Positions 37,501-52,500 of a DNA stretch of 64,000 bases are shown here, piece by piece (position 1 is the stretch's first letter; every line of letters starts with the position of its first letter). The position numbers and the translations under genes are program-made. Source of the DNA: Lamellibrachia satsuma (Eukaryota; Annelida; Polychaeta; Sabellida; Siboglinidae); contig BSQZ01000080.1 in NCBI GenBank assembly GCA_033239005.1, positions 1,324,501-1,388,500 on the forward strand, given 5' to 3'. The notes below the pieces were generated by a model that saw only the letters and a list, made by a program, of their open reading frames with translations, was not told the origin of the DNA and did no database searches.

Positions 37501-40500
37501 TTTATTGTCTTTTTACATATTTTACTATACACAATTTTCTTAATTTAACAAGTTTAAGGTATGTTTTTCAAATATATAATCTCAACTTGTTCAGGAGATA
37601 ATTGATGTAAACCCATCCTAAATACCTAAGCCTAAATGTTGGGGTTACAAAGTTTGACAAAGCAAGATAAATCTGCCAAGAAATCAGCATTTCACAGCGT
37701 CATCTGCACTTCACTTGGTACTACCACCGACACCATCGCATGGCCCTTTGGGTCCACTCATTCATGCACCAGACATACTTTTCTGCAATGTCCATCTGTG
37801 CAGTTACAAACATTGCTGGCCAGGACAACATGCTTTGATCTTGCCTGACAGAAGAAGTGGATCCTCACTGAACTAAACATGCAGGTATCGATAATAGTTA
37901 GTCAAAATACATTTTGCTCCTTCTTCATACTACCCTTTACCACATACTTCTTGCATGGGAGAAATGTAGAGTTATCTGGCCTATTAATCAACTTATTCAC
38001 TTCTAATCACAGACGACAGGCCTTCACACGTATTGTTTTTTGTCTTGCTAGCTGCTGCAGCATCTCAGCAACCATGCTTCCTGTCCGATTTCTCTTCAAG
38101 TGATGTCCTGTGAGGAATGTTCACTTTGTCTTGAATAGAATATGTTGCACCTCCTTCACAAGTTATTCATGGGCAGAGAGGCCCTTACTCTCTTCCTGTT
38201 TTTGAAGGGCTCTGTTACTCCTTCCTCAGTATTATGTCAGCATGCCGTACTGACATTGGTAGAACGTTGTTAGTGGGAGTAATGTTGGTCCTGTCTGTAA
38301 TGCTTCTTCTTCCTGATTGTACTGACATTGGTAGAACGTTGTTAGTGGGAGTAATGTCGGTCCTGTCTGTCACGCTCCTTCTTCCTGATTGTACCGACAT
38401 TGGTAGAACGTTGTTAGTGGGAGTAATGTTGGTCCTGTCTGTTATGCTCCTTCTTCCTGATTGTACTGACATTGATAGGACGTTGTTAGTGGGAGTAATG
38501 TCGGTCCTGTCTGTCATGCTCCTTCTTCCTGATTGTACTGACATTGGTAGAACGTTGTTAGTGGGAGTAATGTCGGTCCTGTCTGTCACGCTCCTTCTTC
38601 CTGATTGTACTGACATTGATAGGACGTTGTTAGTGGGAGTAATGTCGGTCCTGTCTGTCATGCTCCTTCTTCCTGATTGTACTGACATTGGTAGAACGTT
38701 GTTAGTGGGAGTAATGTCGGTCCTGTCTGTCACGCTCCCAGACATGTTGTTACAGATTCTCTTCAAGGGGAGGCAGCAGTCGGTGTGATATCTGTAGCGC
38801 CGGCACCTGACCCTAGTGCTATTGGTGGATGTAGTTGGAGTAAGTTAATCTTCATGACAAGGATTTCATTGAAGGAAATAGGCAAGGATAACTGTTGTCC
38901 TTAAGGTGATAAAACTATGAATTCAGAATATAAGTACTTATAGAATAACTTACGAAGGGTAACCCGTAAATTATATTGTTCTTGAAATAAGAGTCTACAA
39001 ATATGTTTTGTATTGTCTTGTATGTCTTGTAATGTAAAAGTAATGAGTACATTTCATAATGAATGGCTTCACCTTCCCCGACTGCATGTCTAGCGTCACC
39101 ATCGAGTTTGAAGGCCACATTTCCACAACTATACTTTCCAATATCACCAAAATTACATTGTAATGTGCTAGCATCCCTACCTTGTTTGTGCAATGTCAAC
39201 TGAGAGTTCTTATGCAGCAATTTTCCAGTAACCAGAAAGTATCCAGCATCACCACGTTTTGTTTGAAAAATTATTTTTCTTACCAAAGTATATGTTGCTT
39301 TGCTTTCATATGTAGGAAGAGCAACATGTATCTGACCACTGTAGTTCATATATAGGAAGAGCGACATGTATCTGACCACTGTAGTTCATATATAGGAAGA
39401 GTGGCATGTATCTGACCACTGTAGTTCATATATAGGAAGAGCAACATGTATCTGACCACTGTAGTTCATATATAGGAAGAGTGGCATGTATCTGACCACT
39501 GTAGTTCATATATAGGAAGAGTGGCATGTATCTGTCACTGTAGTTCATATATAGGAAGAGTGGCATGTATCTGACCACTGTAGTTCATATATAGGAAGAG
39601 CAACATGTATCTGACCACTGTAGTTCATATATAGGAAGAGCGACATGTATCTGACCACTGTAGTTCATATATAGGAAGAGTGGCATGTATCTGACCACTG
39701 TAGTTCATATATAGGAAGAGCAACATGTATCTGACCACTGTAGTTCATATATAGGAAGAGTAACATGTATCTGACCACTGTAGTTCATATATAGGAAGAG
39801 TAACATGTATCTGACCACTGTAGTTCATATATACGAAGAGTAACATGTATCTGACCACTGTAGTTCATATATAGGAAGAGCAACATGTATCTGACCACTG
39901 TAGTTCCTGTGGGTCACTGTATTTTGCACTCTGAACGATGTTTATTCAGTTTTCCCACCAATGACACAGGTGACACTGGACACGCCCCAAATCCATTTTT
40001 TCCCTGCCAGACAAGGAAATGTCTTGAATATTGGTACCGCCGTAGAGGCAGTTGTAGCAAGGGATGTGCTTGTATATATGAAATACTCAGAAAAGGTGTA
40101 CCCTTCTTATTTTTCTGCGGGTAGGCCTTTCCATTGGTAACTCTGCACACTCACTTAAAATGCTAACTATATATGTCCAGAAAGCTTTTGGTGTGGGCAA
40201 TCCATGTTGAAATTTATTTAAACCTAACTTTAAAATTCACATTATCAGAGACAAAAGATACAATTTCTATTAACTGCACTTTTTTGGGACATTGGCCCAT
40301 ATATCACAAAATACTTGGACAGGATGCTAATTCTATTTTAATTGCTTTGCAGAGTTGGGGAACAACTGGAAATTCTCCCAAAAATATATCAAATGAAATC
40401 AGGTAAACCACCCTAGATATGGGAGTATTTAACAGGTAACAGTGATGGGATGATGTCTTACCTTCCAACGCCCTCTCCATCTGGGCCACTGAAGGCAGGC

Positions 40501-43500
40501 AGTGTGAGCGAAGGAGCGCATACATAGACATCACCATCCCGGGAGTGCAGAAGCCACACTGTGTGCCATGGCTCAAGGACAGTCTCTCCTATCATTGGTC
40601 AAATATTATATTGATCCATAAATGACAGTCATATTAAAATTTGTAATGGTTCTGTCATGTTTGTGGCACTAGTTGACTGAAGTTTCTGATTGACTGAAGT
40701 TCGTAACTGTCTCGCCTAGTAAGATTGGGAAAATAATAATAATGAACGGTCCCTGAAAGGAGGATGATGTCTGCTAGGGGTTGGTCGTGGGTTCTCAGGT
40801 GACTCATAATATATAATAAGTTGTTTACTAAAACTTCTGTAGCACCTAAATACTTGTGGACGACGGACTGTCAAGTATTTAGGGTGGAAATGCAATTTTG
40901 AAAAGAAGTCCTTTGTAGTTTCAGATGTGATGGGGAATTTGTTGACATAGAAATGATGTGCATGTCTACATTCAGATCAAGTATTACAATACCTGCTCAA
41001 TGCATTTTCATGAAATTTCCAATTTAGATAGACAGCATCAACAAACTACAGGACTAGTGTGATTCAGCACATGTAACAATACATGCAACACAAATTTTCT
41101 TTTGCTACGAAAATTTATAGTTCAGAGAGCAAGTCACTACCAACTTTACAGTGTTTACCTGTACAGGGTGAATGTTGCTATGGCGATTGCCAACCCCCTC
41201 CACGGTGGTGACAGCGAGACCATGCAGTGAACATATTGGGGTGATGCAGGAGTTGATCGCATAATGTCTGGACATTAAAAAATACAAAACATATCAAAGG
41301 AAACTGTGTTTTTGTTTACATCACAACCGCATTAATATGGCCAGCAACAATGTGTATTTATTATTGTACACAGTTTAAAAAAATATTGGTAAAATCCTAG
41401 ATGTGCCCCTAGCTTCAGCAAAGCAAAACTCCAAGTCCAGATTAACTAACCATGCACAAAAACATGCATTGCAACATTATAAAACCACACTTTCATGCTA
41501 AATGCATCAACATTTGATAATTTATACAAAATATCAAAACTTGAAAACAGATAAAAATGTAGTTTACTGGATATTGTGTTGTCGCCTGTCAATACGAGAC
41601 ACCATCACCGTGCAGGCTCCGCATCCCCCACTGCCACATGCTCTCTTTGTCCCAACCAGTCTCACTACAACTTGAGTCAAGGACAAACCTCATGTCCAAT
41701 CTCTAAACATTCCCGGCAACATTTTTATTAGTATTACTCAATACAATTTTAGAACACCCTACTTCATCAAGCTGACAGCACACACATGCTCACCGACATG
41801 CACGCCCACACGCACACCCACACGCACGCCCACACGCACGCCCACATGCACGCACGCATGCACACACGCACACACACACACACACACAAACAAACAAATA
41901 CACACACAATTTAAATATGGAATTAAAATATTGTATATACGACATAAATAAAAGGATACACTCATTCCTGAGATATTTCCCTAACAATTCTTCAGGGTTC
42001 GGGTAATTTTCGACAACCTGCAACAATAGATTAATGTCAATGCATTCATCACAATTGGTAGCGGTCACCTTGGCTTGTGCTAACTGATCCATGTCACATA
42101 ATTAAAATAAGACAAGGGTGTATCTATGGGGGTTCTATAGACTCCCTGGCATCCCCCCTTTTTCAGCTGGCATCCTCCCTTTTTCATGTGGAATCCCCCC
42201 TTTTTCAGCCAGACATCATCATTTTATAATAATAATATCCTTATAAAATCCGAGCTCAGTGGCGCAACAAAACCAAAGGATTAGGCATTCTCGTAACCAT
42301 GTACAACGCGAAAAGTCGTCAACAGATGGATGGACTTGCTAAGAATCTAAGGAGGATAGGCAATATTAAAAAGATAGGTTTTTCAGATGACTGTGAAATT
42401 AAACTATATTTCCTGCTGATTTAACCCTCATGGGGAGTGAATTCCAGAGTTGGTGCGGCAACCCTGAAAGCTCGAGATCCAGCGTTTGTCTTAACTCTGG
42501 GTATGGAAAGTAAATTAGAACCAGAAAACCGAAGCTATCTGGGCTGTCTTGCTGGAGGTCATTGAATGTAATTATGCAGGTTGTTTGGATGAAAGGCTTG
42601 ATTAGGTAATTGTACAGATTGGCTTGAAACCAGCAGAAACTTTTCTTGACTGTGGCAACATTTAAATATTAATACATGTGGGGTAAAAAAAGAAAGAAGA
42701 AAATCCTCTGACAAGCCTAGGTTAGGCCATACTCCCCATATAGGCACTTCAACAAAATCCGCTGAGCGGCTCGCACGGTGTGCCAAAAAATCATGTCAGT
42801 TTATCTGCGCCGATCCTCGGCACCCGGGTTCTCCTTTTGTTTTACATCCTATATTGTCGGCTGTTTCCATTCCTTTCTGTGACTTACAGCTGCAGATTGG
42901 ACAACAGTAAGTTCTTTTTCATGATCGTCTGTTTTTGATTAAAATTTAACTAAATTTAAGGTGAAATACATCGATTAGATGACATAGGTATATTTCTGGT
43001 GTAAGTTTAGCACACAAAGCTATTTATGATTCCATCCATATGTTCGTGACTTCTTCTACAGGTCTAAATTAGTCTGTGTACAAAATATTTTCTCGCTACG
43101 CGAATGTACAGGGGTGTTTTTGAGCTTCCCTAGTTTGTGAAATTTAACCCGATTTTGATTCTTGGAGTTGGAGAACGATTTAACCAAAATCATGACTTAT
43201 TTACATTTCTATGATTTTAATTCACCAGGAGCTGCAACGGTTGCGGACAGCACTGGCAGCACCGACTTTCATGGTGCAGCACGAGAGGAAGCTGCGCCAT
43301 TTCAGCGGAACAACTTTTGGCTGATTGGGTGGAGGAGTCCCGCTTGTGCATTAGTGCGCAGAATCTGAGTGGGGAGGCAGCGGCCAACTTAATTTTTAGC
43401 TATTTAGTCGAGATCCGCGGTCAGCCAAGTGAGGTGCAAGAGGATGCGAAGAAGATATTAGTCGCCTTCAAGGAGGTGTACTGCGACAAAGAGAATGCAA

Positions 43501-46500
43501 ATCAACTGCTGCGTTGGTTCTTTTATCGCAGACAGTTGCCCGGTGAGCCAATCACGTCCTATTTCCACGGCCTTATCGACATCGCCGACCGCATCCATCG
43601 ACTGGCTCCAAAGAATGTAGCAGAACGCGACACGATGCTCTGGGACCAGTTCATCTAGAACGTGCGAGATGTCCACCTCTGCTGGGAACTGAAACGGCCC
43701 ATCGAAGTGAATGGGGCCATAGATTTTCTGTCAGCGAGGAAGGTAGCAATGCAGTGGGTGGACGAGGTGGAAGGTGCAACACCACAGAAGATGAAGGCGA
43801 ATGTGAGCGAGACGCGCGCCGAACAAACTGTGGCAGGGGACGAGATCACCAAACTGTGGGTGGAGCTGGAAAGTCAGCGACAATGTTTGAAGGACGGTCT
43901 AGTGGGGTACGAGAAAAGGTTGACAGAAGTGCTGGCACAGCAGAGGCAGCTGTTAACAACGATGAACGCTGCAGCGTCGGTGCCTCACCCATCGAGTCTG
44001 CCTGTCGTGATACAGCGACCTCCAGCTCCCGTTGCCGGCGGTACGACGACCTGGAGTGTTACCAGTGCCACCAGAAGGGACACATCAGGCGCCACTGCCC
44101 TTTAAACTAGCGTCCTCCACCCAGACAAACGGCCTGAGGTAGAGGAACTGGGCACCCTGATAACCGCATCCTATGACTAGACCGTAGGTGGGACCCCAGT
44201 GGCCAAAGTGACTTTGGCCGGACAGCCAGTTGACTGTCTGCTGGACACTGGCAGTCAAGTTTCATGTGTAACAGAGGCTTTTTATAAAGCGGTATTGCAG
44301 CCTCAAGGACATATGTTACGTTCTGCACATAACTGGTTGACCACACAGGTGGCAGATGGTTTAGAAATACCGTATGTCGGGTATTTTGAGACAATGGTGT
44401 GCATCGCAGGCGTGTCGGTGGACAATCGAGCGATCCTTGTGGTGCATGACTCTGGACAGCAATTTCCTGGGTTGCTCGGCATGAACGTCTTGTCACACGT
44501 TCCCGAGTTTGCTGTATGTTTTACAGGAGGTAGCTACCAGATCGAGTGTATATGTACACGTGGTTGGAGGCCGAAAGGGACAGACACCTTCTCACCACTA
44601 GCGCTGCAGTATGCGATAGCACGTTCATGGTGGTAATGGTTAATCCAACCGAGAACGACTTTTAGTTAAGGCCACGAACGAGGTTGGGAATCTTGAAACT
44701 GGCGATGTCCTCCCACATGGGGCAGTTTGAGTTGATGTGAGCATGAACGAGATCGTCATTAGTGTGACACCACAATGGTCACCCTCCATTGAATCGGACG
44801 CTGACAGTGTCGAAAAGCTCATAGATCTGTCACAGTTCACAGGCACAGATGACGAGCTACGGGAAGTTAGAGCTCTGTTTAACCAACACCGTGCCGTGTT
44901 TGCGCAGTCGGACGACGATCTCGGATGCACCAGTGCCGTGCAACACAGAATCAGGACCACCGACGACATCCCTGTCAACACGCCCTACAGACGTATCCCA
45001 TCAACACAGTTGGAGGAAGTCAAAGACCATCTAAAGAAATTGGTGAGGATGGGTGCCATTGTGTAAAGCAAAAGTGACTTTGCCAGTGCTGTTGTACTCG
45101 TGAGGAAGCGATCTGGAGCCTTGCGCAGGTGTTGTGATTTCCGTGCTCTGAACACAACAACCGTGAAGGATGCTTATCCACTGCCACGGATTGACGAGTC
45201 AATGGATGCTCTGGCAGGTGCTCGATGGTTCAGCACACTGGACTTGCAGTCGGCGTACATGCAGGTACCTATGCACCCCGATGACCAACACAAGACTGCC
45301 TTCAGCACACCATTTGGCTTGTCGAACACCGTCAAATGGCATTTGGCCTCTGCAATGCACCAACGACCTTCCAGCGCCTAATGCAGACAGCGTTCCGTAA
45401 GGAAATGTTTAGCATTCTGTTGTGCTACTTACACGACGTCCTCGTGTTTTCTGCAACTGTCGCCAAACAGATCCAACGACTGGACAAGGTGTTCACACAT
45501 CTGGACAATTACTGGCTGAACCCCGAACTAAAGAATGCGCTTTCTTTTAGTCTGAAGTATAGTATCTTGGGCACCGCATGTCGGCCGCAGGGATTGCGAC
45601 TGATCCAGAGAAAGTTGCAGCTGTGGAATGTTGGCCCAGGCCAGATACAAACAGCTCTGATCCTTCATGGGGTTTGCCTCTTACTACCGCCACTACATCC
45701 CCTGATTTGCCGCAATCGCGAGCCTGCTGAATGCACTAATCACCACCTGCTGCCGTGATATCAAAGGCAAACCACGATCGAGTGCTTCGTTCCAACTGGC
45801 AGGCCAATGGAGTGAGGAATGTGATGCAGCATTCTCTGCGATAAAGAGAAAGTTGACGAGTGCTCCAGTCCTCGGACTCGCTGATTACAACAAGCCGTTC
45901 ATCGTGGAAACTGACGCATCCAACCTTGGGCTAGGCGCCGTACTGAGTCAGGTTCAAGAGGGCAAGACACGAATCATAGCGTGTGCGAGCCGTGGCCTCC
46001 GCAAGTCGAAAAAGAACAAGAGCAACTACTCTTCAAAAAAACTAGAACTACTTGCTTTGAAATGGGCCATATGTGACAAGTTCCGCGGTTATCTGTTGGG
46101 TGGTGAGTTCATTCTGTACACTGATAATAACCCTTTGACCTACCTGATGAAATCGTCAAAGTTACCGGCAGTTGAGCAGAGATGGGCTGCCGCGCTGGCC
46201 CCGTTCAACTTTGAGATCAAGTATCATTCGGCCAAGCACAATGCAAACAAAGATGCGTTGTCATGTCTAACACCCCCCGGGAAGGTCCCATCCGATATCA
46301 ACAGCTGCTTTGAAGAGTTAACCCGAATGACAAAGCTGCCCGCAGCATTACTTGTCAATGTTGTCTAGGCAAATTGGCATGCTCAAGAGATCGTGGATGC
46401 ATCTATATCGGGATGCTACCATCGATTTCACCATCTGATATGCGTGAGCTACAAAAGAGTGATGACGTTCTGAAATGTGTAGCCTGGTACCGTGATATCG

Positions 46501-49500
46501 GGCGACATCCAGATGCGTCAGAGTGACCAGATGAGTCAAAGGCGACGTTAGCTCTTTTGGCTATGGGACAGCGGTTCATCGAACACGATGGTGTGTTGTA
46601 TCGACACATTACCACCCCGGCCGGCTTCCAGCGCGAACTGCTACTTCTCCCATCTTGTTTGCAGGATACGACACTGCGTGGCCTGCATGACGAAGCACGA
46701 CACCAGGGAGTTGAGCGTACCGAAGCCCTTGTCTGAGAACGTTGCTATTGGGGTGGCCTCCATGAAGATGTCAAGAGATGGGTGGAGAGGTGTGAACGAT
46801 GCGCTGTCTCCAAGATGCCCCACGTCAAAACGAAGACCTCCCTGGGACGTTTATTGGCACCGCGGCCCCTTGACGTGTTGGCCATAGACTTCACTGTGTT
46901 GGAACCATCGTCGGATGGGTGAGAGAACATCCTTGTCATCACTGACGTATTTACAAAGTACGCTGTGGCGGTGGCGACACGTAACCAGCGAGCAGACACG
47001 GTGACACACATTCTGGTAAACGAGTGGTTCGTTCGTTTTTGGCGTGCCATTTCGAATACACAGCGATCTCGGTAGGAACTTTGAGTTGGCTGTTATACGC
47101 TCGTTATGCTCACTGAATGATGTCAAGAAATCGCACACTACTCTGTACCATCCCGCTGGCAATGGCCAGGTGGAGCGATTTAATCATACCATGCACAGTC
47201 TGCTGTGAGCCCTTCCAGCCGAGAAGAGAAAGTGGGCGGACCATTTGAAGGAGGTCGTAGACGCATATAACATCACTCCTCATGGCAGCACTGGCTACTC
47301 GCCGCATTATCTGATGTTCGGGCGAGACAGCAGACTGCTGATCGACGTGCTGCTGGGCGCAGATGAATTGTCGAGTGACGGATGGGTGCAACAGCATCAG
47401 CGTCAGCTGCGCGAGGCTTATCAGAAAGCAGCAACACAGTTGTTGGACAACCATGTGGACCAACGAAAGGTGCGCCGCGAACATCCACTCGCCGCTGGGG
47501 AGCGCGTATATCTGCACAACCATGGCATTCGGGAAAGGAGCAAACCCCAAGACGCCTGGCAGACAAGACCCTACCGTGATGCGTCAGGGAATGAATATGT
47601 GGTCGAACCTGCCGACGGGTTCGGTGCGCAGCGCACAGTGAATCGTGCTTCCCTACGGTTGTGCGTTCCAGGAAATGGCCCAAAAGCGGCACCACCTGTA
47701 CGACGTCGTCGACTACCATGCCTGCCCAGTGTGGCGTGTGTGAGTAGCAGTGACACGTCGGATGCATCGAGTGCGCCATTGCTGTGGACTGTGCGGAATC
47801 CGGTCGTCCACGACGTGTCACCTTCATCATCAGGTTCTGAATCGAGCTCCACGAGTAGTGCAGAGGAAGACGTTCGTCCGTCTTTACGGCGTACCTGCCA
47901 TAGTCAAGCGGGCATGCATTCGAACCCGGGCAATTGGTCCCACTCTGTAAACCATTAGGGTTTGAGCATCTTAGCTTTTAGTTTTAGAGCTATTGTGTTT
48001 GTATGACACTCTGTCATTGTGTTTGTATGATACTCCGTTCATTGTGTTGATATGACACTTCGTTCATTGTGTTTGTATGACACTCTGTTCATTGTGTTTG
48101 CATGACACTCTGTTCATTGTGTTTGTATGACACTCTGTTCATTGTGGTTGTATGACACTCTGTCATTGTGTTTGTATGACACTCTGCTCATTGTGTTTGT
48201 ATGACACTCTGTTCATTGTGTTTGTATGACACTCTGTTCATTGTGGTTGTATGACACTCTGTTCATTGTGTTTGTATGACACTCTGTTCATTGGACACTA
48301 TATTCATTGTGTTTGTATGACACTCTGTTCATTGTGTTTGTATGACACTCTGTTCATTGTGGTTGTATGGCACTCCGTTCATTGTGTTTGTATGACACTC
48401 CATTCATTGTGTTGGTATGACACTCCGTTCATTGTATTTGTATGACACTCCGTTCAATGTACTATTATTGATAAATGACTAATGTATATTTATGACCCTA
48501 CTTAATGTGTTTGGAAATTATACAAATATCTTCATAATGATGGAAGTTTGGCATAAAAAAAGTGTTGACCTGTTGCGTTTGCATATTAATTAGCCAATAT
48601 TTACTTATTAAATACTCAAATAGGGTTATGAAATTACTGTTTGATGTATATTTTATGACCTTGTTTAATGAATTTGTAAACCCTGAACAAATTATACAGA
48701 TGTCTTCATAATCATGGAAGTTATGGCCTTTTATTAAAAGGTGTCGGCCTGTTGAGTTTACACATTAATTAGCCAATATCGACCTATTAATTGCATCAAT
48801 TGAGTTACGAAATGAGTGGGTAATGTATATTTATGACCCTGGTTAATGAGTTTCCAAACCCTGAACAAACTATACAAATATCTTCTTAATCATGTAAGTT
48901 ATGGACATGAGTCGGTCAGTTGACTTCACGCACTAATTAGCCAATACCGACTTATTAATTGCATTAACCGAGTTACTCTTAATGATACATGACTGGATTA
49001 TGCATATTTATCACCCTACATAATGTGCTTGCAACTCCTGAAAAAAAAAAATTATTAAAATATATGCAAAAATAAAAAAATTTATGCAATTTTAATCATA
49101 CATTGATTGAAAGAAAACACAAAAATGAGTCTTTTTCCTATATATGATACACCAAATTTTCGAATTTTACCATATTAAAGTCGCAATATCTTTGGATCCA
49201 ATAAAGATATATTAATAAAATAAACAGTTTTTGGTTTGGTTCCTTTACATTTCACCTTTCATTTAAATAAATTGCCAATGTTCTATCATGATTTCCGGTT
49301 CCGGTTCAGGTGCACAAGCGTACGTAGTAACAGCTGCTCAAAATCTTAATCCTAACTAACCATTCAAAGTTCTTTAACTAATAGTTCAACTTATAGCACA
49401 AGTCAAACTAGATACTGTTAACAGTACCAAAAATTAAATAACTTCTACCTTCTAGGATTCCCAAAATAACTTTAACTTTGAAATCGAATTTTTTCCGCCA

Positions 49501-52500
49501 TATTAAAGTGAACAAAGGAAAAAAGAACCCTTAGCAACGCTCGACATACAAAACTTAGACATAGGAAATTAGCTAGACATAAACATTAGTTAAGACAAAA
49601 CACTAGAAATTAGTTAGACATAAATACATTTCTTCAACCATCCTGCACAGATTCTTGACCTTATACTAATTTGGCCCTTTCATCAAGGCAACTCAATATT
49701 TAACAAGATTTAACAAAACTGCCATCTCGAACAACAAGTTCCAGATGGCATGTGGACAAGGAAGCCATTGGCTTATCGAGAGTCCAATAATTTTCTCATC
49801 TATGTGTAGCCCACCCTTATCAGATATCTGTCAATTCTATTTTTAAACATATTCACACTACTAGCATTAACACAATCATTTGGCAGTTTGTTCCATTCAT
49901 TTATCACCCTCTGTGAGAAAGAGTACTTTCTCAAGTCCAACCTACACTGCTCCTTAACTAATGCTGCTTTGTGTCCTTCCTCTGGTTCTACTGCCTTCTT
50001 TAAGTTTGAAGAACATATTCCTATCAACATCCTCATAACCGTTCACTATTTTAAACACTTTTATTTCGTCTCCTCTTAGTCTCCTGGTCTCTAGTGTTGT
50101 CAAACCACATTGTAATAAGCGACTTTCGTAACTAAGTTCTCTCAATTCTGGAATCATTTTAGTTGCTCTTCGTTGTATTCTTTCTAGCTTGTCTATGTCT
50201 TTTTTATGATATGGCCTCCATGCTTGAATACAATATTCCAAATGTGGCCTAACTATTGCTTTGTACAGGGGTACAATTAGATGTTTCTCCTTATACGTGA
50301 TAGTTCTCCTAATTAGCCCTAGAATTTGATTTCCTTTCGAAGCAGCAATTCCACATTGCTCTTAAACTTTCATGTCAGCACTAAATGTTACTCCTAAGTC
50401 CTTTTCTTGTGTGCTTCTATCTAGTACAGCATCCCCCATTTTATATTACTCGTCCATATTTCCATGTCCTATGTGTATACATACATACAATATACCCAGA
50501 GTCGCCATGGGTATCACTCTTCGTTTCTGTAAATAAACCACTGAGTCTCCGATCTAGCCCCCAGACTCAATCTCTTTCTCACAGCACTGCCTTGATCCCT
50601 TGCACAACACAATATTATATAAAAAAATATATAAGCAATAAAAATAGTTACTCTAAATCAGTCTTAAAGTAGACATAATATAAATAAAACTAAAGTAACC
50701 AGGTTATGGCAAGTAAAAAAAAAACCAAGGACAAAAAGTAAAAATGACTGTGTATGGATGACCGATGTTGATGACGTGTGTAAAAAAAATTTCAAAGGAC
50801 CTAACCACAAATTGTTGGAATGCGAGTACTGTGAATGTCTGTGATAAACATTACTGTATTGAATGTGTCGAAATAACGGATAAAGAATATAAAATCATGA
50901 CGGATAAACCACAAATTCACTGGTTCTGTCCACCACGTGACACAAAAGTAATGAAAAACTTGAAAAATTAAAAAAGCTGCGAAGAAAGGTGTCAGAAGTT
51001 CCTTAAAAAAGTGAAAGAGAGAACCATTGAACTAGAGAAAGAAATCAGAACCAAAGCGGACGAAACAAGAGTCATCGAAATGATCAAAGAAGCTAAGTTG
51101 AAAAAACCCAAGCAAAGTCATCAGCCCAAATGAAGTTAAGGAAGTCGTACAAATTCAGGTAAAAGAACAGAACATGGAATCAAAAGACAGAGAAAAAAGA
51201 CTCAACAGTATAATCATTTTCAACTTAGCAGAATCTACAAAGTAAATGGACAAACTGGCACAAAGTAACATCAGGGATACCGCACGGATCTGTCCTAGGA
51301 CCTTTATTGTTTGTTCTATACGTAAATGACCTGCCAGATTTAACAAAATACATTTATGTTCGCTGATGACATTAAGAAATTTAGAGCCATAACAAATAAA
51401 AATGATCAGGATATACTACAACAAGATTTAAGTATCCTAGAACAATGGAGCTACAAATGGTTATTAAAATTCCACCCAGACAAATGTAAACACATGGAAA
51501 TTGGAAAAAATAATACAGGTGAAAATTAATATTTCATGATAAGTAATAATGTTAAACATTCACTAGCCACCACAGATAAGCAAACTGACTTAGGTGTAAT
51601 TATCGATTAAAAATTGTCATTTGATGATCACATAAACCAAGTGGTAAATAAAGCAACCAAAATGACAAAAATAATCCGAAGAACCTTCCAATTCCTAGAC
51701 ACACACACTTTCTTGCCACTATATAAGACAATGGTTAGATCTCACCTAGAATATGCCGTAGCAGTATGGTATCCATATAAGATAAAACACAAAATAGCAA
51801 TAGAAAACGTCCAGAGAAGGGCCACAAAAGAACTTCCTGGTATAAGGGATTTATCATATATAGAAAGACTAAAATTACTGAAGCTACCCACATTAGCAAA
51901 CCAAAGGCTAAGAGGAGACATGATAGAAGTCTATAAAATAATGCACAAACTGTACAATAATGAATCTGCACCAAACCTCCTGAAATGGGAGGATGTGACA
52001 ATAAGGTCATGAAATAGGACACTCCCTTAAAATGTTTACTCAAGAGCAAAAATAAATTTAAGAAAAAATGCATTCCCTCTTAGAGTGGCTGAACCATGGA
52101 ATAGTCTCCCAAACTCTGTAATACAAGCTAGATCAATTAATTCATTTAAAAACAAACTAGACAAATTCTGGTCTACCCAGGCAATAATATACGACTATGA
52201 ATCTCCTTTAACAATAACTAACGGAACCGGAAATTATGATATAAAAATATTTGATTCGGAAGATCTGATCATGGAGGAACCAACTAGATCCTGCGATCAG
52301 AATTGTCATAAGGTAACATAAAGTCATGAGGTATATCTAATTTTTCTTTGAAGTGCCTATCTCATATGTAGGCACTTCAAACAAAAATGAGATCTCATGG
52401 TAGGACATTGGCAATTGATTTAAATGAAATGTGACATGTAAAGGAACCAAAACTGTTTATTTAACAATATATCTTTGTTAGATCCAAAGATATCGCGATT

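Larger units (their letters stand above)
42737..47960 (+). mobile_element. Ty3/gypsy-type retrotransposon, decayed, in intron 1
   Basis: Leader (42737-43160), gag (43162-44105), protease (44199-44640), reverse transcriptase and RNase H (44737-46368) and integrase (46590-47960) follow in the Ty3/gypsy order on the plus strand. Several stops and frameshifts, and a changed catalytic residue in reverse transcriptase, mark it as dead. I could not find matching long terminal repeats at the two ends. The leader has an inverted, diverged match at 54617-55095. Confidence 0.9.

Noticed and set aside
41960..42092. A 45-codon first exon beginning MDQLAQAK upstream of exon 2
   Set aside because: The TTGTTGCAG acceptor at 42018-42026 and the better exon 1 at 55190-55264 ([11 protein letters not shown] plus GTAAGT) explain the N-terminus; the extra codons are intronic.
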